A program made the position numbers and the translations under genes. Source: Apodospora peruviana (taxonomy: Eukaryota; Ascomycota; Sordariomycetes; Sordariales; Lasiosphaeriaceae). Taken from it: a stretch of DNA of 64,000 nucleotides. Of this stretch, positions 11,301 to 21,767 are shown one piece after another (position 1 is the first letter of the stretch; each line of letters starts with the position of its first letter). Location: assembly GCA_033439685.1 (NCBI GenBank), contig JAUEDM010000004.1, positions 2,418,001 through 2,482,000 of the forward strand, written 5' to 3'. The notes beneath the pieces were generated by a model. It saw only the letters and a program-made list of their open reading frames with translations. It did not search any database and was not told the DNA's origin.

Positions 11301-14109
11301 TGCGACGTCCAGAAGATGGAAAGAATCGGTTGAGAGGCATGTGTGGCGTTTTGATAGATTAAAACCAGTCCCAGTGGTACGGGGTAGGTATATATTAAAT
11401 GCACTGGTACGTTGCTCTCGAATATTTGCTGAGAGGTGCAGCATTTGACATGTCAACTTCGACGCAAAGTTGTGAGGGAGGACAGTTCGGTATGGTGTCG
11501 CACCGCCGCGACTTCGTGCTTGCACCGTTTCCTTCTGATGGGGCGCTAAAAATCGCGCAACTGGAGAGAGAAGACTGATGGACGGGAGGTGGAGGTGGGA
11601 TTGGCCCAAGGTTTTATCCGGTATTTCGGGAACACGAAGCCCCAAGGCCAATAGAAACGCTGCGCGCAGCCCCCGTCTCCACCTGTCCACCGCGACTCGG
11701 TTCCGCGAACCTGCCGTGGGAATTTTATTAGAGCGTTACGGTTCCGCTATCATTCCAGGTGGCAGTCCTTCGCGGAAAACGGTTTGCGTAACATGTCCAC
11801 TGTTATCCGACGGTCTGGACGGAATAATTCCACTTCCCTAAAGCCAACAGCAACAGGTCTTGCCTGAATAGGCTGGTCACCAAACTTGGTCGTCTGAATG
11901 ACATGGCGCATGCAGCAAAACCCAATTCGACGACTCGCCTTCCACAAAGTTGCATCCGACCACGTTAGAACAGCGAAATGTCGCTCGAATGCGCTTCACT
12001 TCAAAGTCACGACGCCGACTGGGACCAACCGCATGAGCTTGGCTGGAAGTGAAGACGACGTTTGCTCCGAGGGTATCCGTAACCCGTAAGGAGTCTCAAC
12101 TGTAACGCCACCACCAACAGAGAAATATCGTGTCCCTGGCGTCAACATGAACTTATGGTAATTTATTACGGATTACAGTACGGATTAGGCCCCAGTGCTA
12201 CTCCGTTACTGCGCTGTGCAAATGGAATGTAGCGCGTTACCAAGCGACTTCAGGGGCGGACCGAGCACAACCTGTCTTGTGGATTTCACTTGGGTCTCCC
12301 AATCTTCTGGCGCACTTGCGACGGGTTCGTTGGGGCCACGGGGGAGTACCCGCTTTTTGAAAATCTGGGTGTCGGGCGATTTTCCCATTTTGACGGTAAC
12401 ATGACAGGGGTTCAGGCCCCGCACTCCTGTCGAGTGTCGTTCCAACAGAGAGGCAAAGGGTGCTACTGGTCGCTCCTGGTTCACCCAGAAGCTTGAGCCA
12501 CCTCCATGTCGGTCTCGCACCGGCACCCAAGCACTTGGGAACTGAATTCCAACCCGACTTCCGTCGGTCACCCAGTTGGAGTCTTGGACCACGCACCGCG
12601 CCGCCTGCCTGCGCCGCCAGACGGGAAAGCCGCTCGATGCAGTGGCTTTGTGTAATTCATTCCAATTGTTTGATTGCGGACAGAGTGTTGGTGCTGGAGT
12701 ATTGTGCCAGTCGTGCCAGTGTGCTTACCTACGCTGCGACCCTAAACGGTATCCCGTACCAACCCAGATTGCGGAGGGGCGGACTGTCGGGGCACAGAGC
12801 TCCCGTCCGTTCCCCTCCCGGGCACATGGACCCATTGATTCGCCATTTCACTGCAGCTTGCCCAGTCGAGCCGGTGCCACCTTTTTCTGGGCTGGGATTG
12901 GGCCTGGTGTCCAAAGTTGGTTTTGGGTGCTGGATTGGTGAGTTCTCACCCTCACACCGTTCCCGCTTTAAACCGGTGCGCCGGGACGGGAACCTGCCAT
13001 TGCTCTCTGCCACTGGTGGTGGCAAAACGGAAGGGGAAGCGCCTCTCAGCAATTGGAAAGCGAACGAAAAGAGTCGATTGGAAAATCCTGAAAGTTCGCG
13101 TGCCTTTTCCCCTGGGCGCTTCCACAACCTACCTCCGTCACCTGCCCGGGCGTCCTGTTGTCGTCGAGCAAAATCAGTCCATCCTCGCTTCGCCCGCAAG
13201 CCCGGCTGTCACCCGTCAGGTTTAACGGCATCAGGCCTGGATTTTTGTTAACAACGGCGCTATTGATAAGCGGTGGACGCCTGTCCCAACCTGTCCCAAC
13301 CTGTCCAAGCTGGCTAGCTAGACCGGCCGTGCCCCGTGTTCCACAATTGGCGTGTACTTGGCGTGTACCATACCAGTCCTGTCGATACTATCGCTAGCGT
13401 GCTGCAAGCTCCCCGTTTCCGTTTCCCACCTGCTGGTGTTGCTGCTGCTGGTGGAACAGACGACACTAGCCTCTTTGAACCATCGTCTACTCGGTGCTCT
13501 GGTACCCTTCTCCTCTCGGGCTGTCTCCTTCCCGCACCACCACCACCATTTGACCCTACCTTGCCGTGCCCTTTTCTGTTGCTGTTCCCATCTTTCCTCC
13601 AGAGCAGAGGCAGTCCCTTGCTGTCACCAAACACCAAACACCGGTGATCACGGCGACGACCGGCAATTCAGCACCAACCGACTCGAGGCGGCCTGTTTAT
13701 GGCATAATCTGGGGAGGAAGGATTCTTGTTACCAACCGCTCGGAAGGGGCAAAGCATTGATCGACGGGGGCTTGGATTGCAAGCGTTTGGGTCTCGCCTC
13801 TCTTCCCGCGCGCCTGGGACGACACACAACCACCTCCCAATCGCCATCCTCGAATTTAATCGCCAGACACTTCCCCGGAAACACCGTGTCGGATTCTCTC
13901 GCCCCGCATATATCGCCTGGAAGCACCTAGTGTTTCCAATTCATCCGTTTTGTCTTGCATCAACTGCCGAGGCCTCACACCTCTCGTCCCATCGCCCGTC
14001 GATAGTATAGGACCAAGAACAACATCTTGCGCCTGACCTCTCACACGCAATCGATGACTGCTTGGGCCAGATAACATCAACACTTTAGCGCAACACTAAA
14101 TCAGCAACA
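8302..14109. other. 5.8-kb block without a recognisable gene
   Basis: No open frame here belongs to a family I know or can be joined by splice sites into a convincing protein. The longest (12460-13251, 263 codons) starts with GTG and reads as low-complexity chance translation. TACGGAGTA occurs at 8812-8820, 10115-10123 and 10561-10569, and TACGGATTA at 12168 and 12179. The last 1-2 kb probably hold the promoter and a long leader of the gene at 14110. Confidence 0.55.
13280..13309 (+). repeat. Three-copy 10-bp tandem repeat
   Basis: CCTGTCCCAA is repeated twice exactly and a third time as CCTGTCCAAG, about 800 bases upstream of the zinc-module gene. No function is evident. Confidence 0.7.
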
Positions 14110-15226
14110 ATGAGTTCACCTGCGCAGCCGGGGACTACGGTCTCCAAGGAGAAGAAGGGGTTTGGAAAGGTGCTGTCAAGGATGAAGACGGTGCTGAAGA
14201 AGGCTGCCGATCCCACCAAGCGATTGTCGACACTGGGCAAGCCCGGTCCTTCAACTCCTGCCGCCGCTCCAGCTGGCGGTGTGACGGAAAGGTAATTACC
14301 GCTCTCATGACCTTCTATGTGACACTCGATGTATCGGAGCTAACATTGAAGTAGCACGCCTGCACCTCCCACGGAACCTACCCCAGCTGGACCGCCAGTA
14401 ACCAAGGTGCCTAGGATTCAAGTCTTCGAGGAGCGTGCGAAGAAGCTGGGTGAGCAATATGGGTTGGAGCTGAAGCCCAGTGAATGGCACCAATCAGAGG
14501 GTCACGCCCTGCGCGTTGAGAAGCCCATCCGTATGCGTATACACCGCAAATGTCACGTCTGCAGCACGTCGTTTGGTCTTGGAAAGGAGTGCCCGAAGTG
14601 CAAGCATCCGCGATGCAAGCAATGTCCTCGCGTGCCGCCCAAGCGGACCGAGGCCGAGAAGGAGGAGAGCCGCAAGAAGAGGGCTGCAATTCTTAAGGAG
14701 CGTGCGGACAACGCCCCCATCATTCCGGACTGGAACCCAATGTCAGAGAAGAAGGTGGTCCTCCGGAGGCCAGCGAAGACAGGTGGCCAGGACCTGGTCC
14801 ACAAGAAACCCCGACAGCGAGTTCGTCGGACCTGTTGCCAGTGTGAGAAGCTCTTCTCAGCTGGAAACAAGACGTGCGAAAGCTGCTCCCATGTCCGTTG
14901 TACGGACTGTCCTCGAGATCCGTAAGTTTCGCAATTCTGTTTAAATTCTGTGCTCTGATTCTAACCCGCTCTGCAGTTCGAAAAAGGATAAATATCCATA
15001 CGGCTACCCAGGCGACGCACTAGGGACGAAAAATGCCCATTTTGTGTGTCATGAGTGCAAGACAATCTTTCCCAGCGAACCTGAAGCGGGAACCCAGTGT
15101 CCCAAATGCTCGCATCCAAAGTGCGGATCCTGCGACCGACAAAAGCCCAAACGAGTTGAGCCGGAGCCGGATCCAGAGGTCTGGAAGAGCATACAGGCCA
15201 AACTGGAGGATTTAAAACTCAAGTGA
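14110..15226 (+). CDS. Uncharacterised fungal protein with three six-cysteine (zinc-binding-like) modules
   Basis: Exons 14110-14291, 14355-14921 and 14977-15226, 332 aa; introns of 63 and 55 nt with GTAATT and GTAAGT donors. A basic Lys-rich N-terminus (KKGFGKVLSRMK) and a Pro/Ala stretch precede three repeats of C-x2-C-x(9-13)-C-x2-C-[KS]-H-[PV]-[RK]-C-x2-C. These start at C127, C221 and C274; the first two are followed by PR and the third by DR. The middle region is charged and Lys/Arg-rich. The spacing suggests paired zinc sites, but I know no named function for this family. Splicing is well supported because each join restores a module or continues the frame. No membrane segment or signal peptide is seen; a nuclear or nucleic-acid role is only a guess from its basic charge. 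Confidence 0.85.
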
Positions 15227-18200
15227 CACGGAATTTAAATGCCACTCCCGTACCGCGGCATCCGTTTTTCGGTGTATGGGAATTGGTTCCAATTTGCGGG
15301 AGTCCTGTCTGTCCACTTTGGACAGGATAATGAACAAACGACTTGGAAAGATGGATTTTCTTTTTTTGCTTCTTCATCTTTCGTGAATGCATGCATTCCG
15401 TTTATTCATACAATCTTTCTGTCCAGCATGAAACCACTTCTAACGAATTCCCCGACCTTTTCTTTTCATGTGATCTCTAATTTGCAGAGAGGTACCTCAC
15501 AAAGCATCGCGATTGATGGATACCCCCTACTACGACCCCCAGCTACTTCTAGCGAAGAGCGAGTCTTTGTTCCCACGTCTGGAGGAGGGGAAAAGGGGAA
15601 GAAGTTCATGAAGACTATGAAGACATATTGGTTTTATGTTTTGTTTCATTTTATACAACCCCCGCTCAGCTAGCTTCGAGGCTGTTGGTCTATTCATTCG
15701 ATTTCCGTTGGAGCAAGAATGAGGACATTTACGATTCACCTGCTACACCACACGCCACATACGGTTGACCACGGCGACAACCACGATCAACTTCTTCACT
15801 ACACGACCAACTTCTTAACTACTGTGCAACTATTGTTTGGATACATTGGAGGCGTTGATGTCTTGGTACTTCAGTATGCCGGGCTTCGATCTTCTGAGGG
15901 ACTCGGACCTTTCTTGGAGAGGCTTACGGAAGTGGTATGGATCACAGAGGAGAGCGAGACAGGTTCCCATTGCCAATTGGATAACGAGGATTCCCGAGAG
16001 ACCGGGATGGGAAGCGAGCAATGGATCATCGTATACGTTTTGGCTGAAAGAGGTGGAAAGCTAGGTCTGAAGTCCCGAAAGGTGTATCACGAAACAGTTG
16101 GACACAACGCACAAGCCTAAGAGGCGGTGTTTCTGAAGTTTTCCCGCCCTGGAACGCGTCGTGCTGGCTACTGTGAGGTTGTGGTGATGGTTGATTGGTT
16201 GGTCGTTGGTTCTTGGATTGTGGGTGATGTTTGTGTCTCTCAATTCTTGCTCTTGGTGAGAGATCAAACAGAAAAGGCCCCATGCACATATTCTACGTAC
16301 ACGACTCTCTTTTAGGAGAAATTTTGTGGTTTATCTTTTGCACAACAACAAAAGTCTGGACGGGGGTCCAAATGCGTCTTTCTCTGACAAGAGAGCGCTA
16401 TCTGGAGAGAAAATTATATATGATGACTGTCTCTCCGTTCGTTGTTGACAATTCTGCTTGGTGACGGCCGTTTATTTTGGTGTTGGGTCACATGAACTCA
16501 CCATATCATACCATCACCGCCCACAAGCATTTGTGGTATAGTTCTAGTGTTTATTGCACAATTGCACGATTGGCTGGGACGCTACGGAGAGAGGAAGGAA
16601 AGTTCAGAGCTGGCGGTCAGCCCGGCCCCCCTGAAGCGGTATCCCGCCCCCTTGGGAGAGCTGGGGAACCAACTGCATCTCCAACTGAAGGGTCGGTATT
16701 GGTTTGGCTGGGTGTTGGTCATGCTGCCTTTACCACCAATATCATTGCTCTCTCTCTCTCTTCGTTGGTGAAATCTATCCCGCGTGGGATTCTGTCTCGG
16801 AATTCGGCGTCTCATTGAGTTAGTACCGACTTAGGCATGTCTCAGGTTCTAGTCGTCTTCTCTCCCACGTCTTCCTCTTTTTCAGCTTCCAAATCTCTCG
16901 ACCGACCGACCCGGACCGAGACCCATCTCCACCCTATGGAATTGTTCCCAGCCAGGCGGGATCAGCCCATTTCGAGGTACCTGTGTCTCCCACGGCACCC
17001 ACATCCCGGATGCCACTACGCAACGTTTTCAGAAGGAGACAGACTGCAGAGTTTGATTTAATTTTATTTTGTATCTTCTACTCTACCTGCCAGATTCTGG
17101 CTTACATAGTTACGTAAATAAATTCTGCTCTTAATTAAGTGATGACCACCGCCGGGCAGCACCAACTCCTGCCGTCAGCCTGCCTGAGTGTCTGTAGCTT
17201 TCCAGCTTATACATAACCTTCTGGTCAGACGGCCCGTTTATTCCCCAATAATATAGGATGTTACCGACAGACTGGAACAGATTACAGGATGGATGGGACG
17301 ATGGACGTGCACGTTTCGCTCGGTACGGAGTCCTTAGGTATGGATTACGCGTAAACCGAATCCGAACGAGCGGACCCGACAAATTATTCTCTATATCAAC
17401 CGTATTACTTATGCAATGCAGTTTAATAAGCAGTGATTGATGAGTAGGCTCGGATGTTTTTTTCTGCGTCACTCAGTAGTGCTCGAATCCTTCAAGTTTC
17501 GGTACCGTACTACGGTTTTGGGTGGTATATGTTTCGGCCCCCTTTTCCACTTTCCAGGTGCGCGGCATATGTGCGTTGCCTACGGAGTATATCTCGTCAC
17601 CTTGGCTGTAAGACGGAGAACATTAGTTGTAAGGATATACGGAGATGAATGACAGCAGAAAGAGGGAAAAGAAGGGTTTAGTGAGCGCGTAGAACTGATG
17701 CTAGCGATACTGCAGATGCTGGGGTGTCCATGTTTCAGGTAGGTGGACGGTCAGTCGGTAACGAGCCCACGGCTGACGGCGGAAATTGTTTCACCAACAT
17801 CACAGCGCGCGCAAAACACAAAGTCAAGTCACGAACCGACCTGATGGTAGAGGTCAAGACCACGCAGGCCGGAAGATTCTCCCCGTCAGCCGTCGTGTCG
17901 TCAGATCCATCAGGCAGGTGGTGCAGGCGGGCGGTTGATGATGTGCTTCCCGGTTCGATTCGATAGTCGATTCACTCGCCGCTCGATCGTACGGTACGCT
18001 AGTTTAGTTTTTGGTTCCTAGTGTGATTGATTCATGCAAGTAATCAGCTGGAAAAGTTTTGTTGGAGACAGTCGTTACCGCCTGTGTGGTTCTTTTGGTT
18101 CTTGGGGATGACCATCCGGTCGGTTTCTGGGTCATCAGGCAAGCGAACGGTCTGGACTCTGGCAAGCCAGCAGCCTGCCAGCCCCTTACATTGGCGCCAA

Positions 18201-18653
18201 TACGACCCAACACAACACCGCGGTCTAGACCACCACAACTTTGAAATCACAGAAGAATCAGTTTATCTTTTTGGTCTATCGATCTTGGTATAATACTACA
18301 TTGGCTATCATGAGGCTCCATGTTCCGTCCAGCTTCGGGGTTTATTAGTCCCGTCCTCGAGAACGGACCTGTGTGGCGGGAAATCGCTGTGACGGGGACG
18401 ATTGTCGCATCGAAAAGAGGAAAAAGGGGAACCAGCGAACTTGTAACCTGTGGTCCGTACAATGCACGGTATTATCTTGATCCGGAAGTTCTCAAGCCAT
18501 TCAGGGTACCCTACGCAATATCCCTCCCACACTCCTTTTTTGTTCTATCTAATAAACCTTTCTCCACTGCAACCAGCCTGCATACGTCTCTCAAGGTAGT
18601 GTACGCATATCCTCCCGCGTATCAAAACGACCAAAGAAGTCAAGAGGGTAATT
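15227..18653. other. 3.4-kb intergenic region (convergent gene ends)
   Basis: No supportable gene. The open frames are short, overlapping and without family resemblance. TACGGAGTCC occurs at 17324 and TACGGAGTA at 17581-17589. There is a short CT repeat near 16746-16760. Confidence 0.55.
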
Positions 18654-20485
18654 CTAACTCTCAATCATTCCCTCGGGCGACTGGAAGTGTGTAGAGACCG
18701 CGGCACCTAGAGCCGCGGCCCGTGTCGGCTGCCGACCCACAAACTTGTTCAACTCGCTCAGCCCGCTCTGGACCCGGCTGTTGAGGTAGGACTGGGCCTC
18801 CTCGACGACGCCCGACTTCACTGACGACTGGAAGCGCTCGCGGTCGATAATACTCATAAGCTTATGTGTAACGTAGAAGCGGCCCTGCACGTCACCCTCG
18901 CCGAGCACGGTATTCGCCTGAAGGAGCGCCCAGCCCCACTGCACCGACTTGTCCGGCTCGATCTGGTTTCTGACCGCGAGCTCCTCCACGAAGACGGGCC
19001 CGAGAGTCTCGGGCGCCACAACGTTGGGCGGGTGCGGTAGCGCCGCGCAGATAGGGTGGTAGATGCTGCCTCGAAACTGTAGCCTCGGGATCGCATTGGG
19101 GTTGGTAGTCTCGGAAATCAGCTGGATCTCCGCAATGAGCATGATGGCCGATTTGCTGACGGCTTCTGCTCCCATCGAGAAACTTGGGTCGATGTTGGCG
19201 CTGGGACTGACGCGGATGGGATCGCGGATGCATATCATCTCAGCGCCGAAGTAGACGCCCATGTAGCTCTGCACACTGTAAAGGTGGCCCTGCGCAAATT
19301 GTTCGTTGAGTTTATTGAAAGTAGAATACGAGTCGTTGATGGTCCTTGCCGCCATCTTGGACGCCTCGAGGCCCAGCATTTGCAACTGTACAGCCCGCTG
19401 ATTATTATCAGGGCTCTGCGCGTAGCGCATGGCAAACGCCGGCCAGTCGACCTCGGCGTACGCCTTGTTCGCTATGTCGGCAATGGACACGTTCGGCACG
19501 CTGAAGGTGAGAAATGGCCGCATCTCTCCGGCACCCTTGACAACGTTCTGCTGCTGCAAGGCGGAATGTCCCAGGGGTGCCAGGGTAAAGTTGTACTTGC
19601 TGTCATCTCCGTCGGTATTTTCCGCCCTGGGTGTGATGTCGAGGATCAGGCCAAGTCGCCAGGCCGCATGCTTGTACCACACCATCTCACCTACACGGAA
19701 GACATTCGAGAAGCCTTTAATGCCTCTAAAATTTGGTGGTAGGAATGTAGTTCGCGGCCTAGGCTGCGCTGCACTTGGCCGAGGTCCCGAAACCGCCGGC
19801 TTGGACTGAGCCTCTACCTTGGTTTGTTGTGCCTGTGCCTGCGACTGGACTAGTTGGGCTTGTTGTACCGCCTGGGCTTGTTGTGCACGAGCTTGTGCCT
19901 GTGCTTGAGCTTGAGCTTGAGCCTGAGCCTGAGCCTGGGTAAGAGACGAAGGAGCCGAAGTCGAGGGTTGGGCTTCGGCACCGGTATTCAGAGATTGCCT
20001 CTGCTTGTTCGAGTCGACCATCCGGGCACATAGATCGCAAGAGCATTGGCTGTAGTCAGTCGACTCGCTGGCGAGCCAGAGAAGATGCAGGACAAAGTCA
20101 CCTGGTGTGCGGAAAGTGGCCTTTGGGCCTGCTGGATGGCCGTACAGGTAGTAGTCTCTGCCGCCATCCCTCCTAATAGCGCATCTCAGCTCGTACCCCT
20201 TTGGGAAGGATGCAAGCTTGTATTGTCGTTCTGGGGTAGGTCAGCATCAGGTTTCGGGGTCCAAATCGGGAGGGTGGACTCACTGTCGTCTTTGGGGCCC
20301 AGCTGGTAATGGAGATGGCCGGCGATAATAACCTCCCATCGCTCGAGTTGGACTATGTCTTGGTCCTCCTTGGGACTGAGGGCATTGTGGTCAAGGTTGG
20401 CGTATCCCTTGCCATCGCTGCGGGCGATGTGGATGGGGTAGTATTCCGCCTTGGCTTCAGCCTCTTGAGCTGTCGCGTTCGACAT
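18654..20485 (-). CDS. Clr2-like transcriptional silencing factor
   Basis: Exons 20485-20284 and 20230-18654, 592 aa; a 53-nt intron (GTGAGT...CCCCAG). Without this intron the N-terminal domain is broken, with it the reading runs ...LGPKDDKRQYKLASFPKGYE. The N-terminal part resembles the Clr2 N-terminal domain, including FRTPGDFVLHLLWLA and the final CSCDLC. After a Gln-Ala repeat the region from about residue 235 (VFRVGEMVWYKHAAWRLGLI) resembles the Clr2 core. In fission yeast Clr2 is the scaffold of the SHREC deacetylase/remodeller complex in heterochromatin. Whether a SHREC-like complex works here is inference. Alternative: another Clr2-domain paralogue of unknown role. Confidence 0.8.
19858..19940 (-). 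repeat. Coding Gln-Ala repeat tract in the Clr2-like gene
   Basis: CAGGCT/CAAGCT hexamers encode an uninterrupted alternating Gln-Ala run of about eight units, continuing less perfectly downstream. Such repeats are length-variable between strains; here it separates the N-terminal domain from the core. Confidence 0.7.
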
Positions 20486-21767
20486 CTTGTCCCCGTCCTA
20501 GGTTCGCTCACGACTGTGACGGCGTAGAAACTCGGCATCAACCAATCTGTCGCTGGGACGGCGCAGACTGTAGTCCTTATACTATGTGACCCCTCGATCC
20601 GTCGCTAACTTCAGCACTAGCGAGATGGTGACTGAGGTGGGCACCGTCTGGGCCGTGAGTCGTGAGTCGTGACGAGATGAGTGAGACCAGAAACAATTCA
20701 ATTTAGTTTCCGTGATGACACTGACGTAATTAATAGTTACCCTACGTATCGATTTATTATTAGCATGTGGATTATGTTGCTGTTGGATCGTTTTACGATC
20801 CAAAGAGTTGGACGGCGGAAGTTCAGTTTGGCTCCCGAACCGACTTTGACAAGGGGGCCATGAACGGGTGTCGTTTGGCAGTGACACCTGAGTCCTTGAC
20901 AAGCGGCCTTTGATGGTCTGTGCGGCCCCCTAACACCGGGGGCACGGCGGCATAGCGGCACGGTTTCACTTCCGGCTCGCCTTTGAATGTTCCAACTTCC
21001 ATTGTCGTCGAGAAAGAAACTCCTCGTTCTTTCACCACTGCCACCGTCTGTCACAGCCGACCGACCTGCGGAATTGACTGGACCTGCTCGTTCTGGGCTG
21101 CATGCCCGTCCAGCGCTGCCCCAAGATCATGTCTTGAAAAATAAAGACATCCATATTATTTATTCTTAAGGCTTCTGCTGCAATGTCGCGCACACTGCTG
21201 CCGGGCTTACCAAGTCCATGATTTACATATGTGCCTGTCCCGTTCGTTGTGGTTGGTCAGACTTAATGCGGCGGGTGTACCAGCTCAAACTACCCGGAGA
21301 CGGACGGCCGCAAGGCCGCACTCCAGCCTCGCCGACCGACCGCTTGGCACGGAGCCACCGCACCATGTCCCAAGACGTGAAAAACTGCCATATATCGCTT
21401 CGTCAACACCAACAACTTCATCGCCATATCTATCCATCCCTCTAGTCATTTTCAAGCATCACACCGAAAGTAACACCCAAAACAATGTATATGAACCAAC
21501 TGAACACTCTCTATCCTACAAACGAAGAACATACATACAATTACTACCCCATCTATCACTATTGAATACCTGGAAACTATTCCAGGCGTCGCTATGCAGG
21601 TATCAAACCATCGGCCCTCCTCCCGGGGATCATGTGAACCCAAACCTGACCGGCCCCAAAACGCCTATCTCAACCGAGAGCCAGGCCTTTCTCGGCAAGC
21701 AATAAACCCAGGAAGCAACAACTCCCAATAAATCTTACGAAATAACGAAAGAAAAGAAAGAAACCCC
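20486..21767. other. Intergenic region between the clr2-like gene and spt3
   Basis: Holds the promoter of the clr2-like gene and the 3' region of spt3. I see no gene or repeat; open frames up to 158 codons match nothing I recognise. Confidence 0.6.

Noticed and set aside
12460..13251. 263-codon plus-strand frame in the 5.8-kb gap
   Set aside because: Starts at GTG, not ATG; composition is low-complexity Pro/Arg/Ser, with no domain and several similar overlapping frames on both strands.
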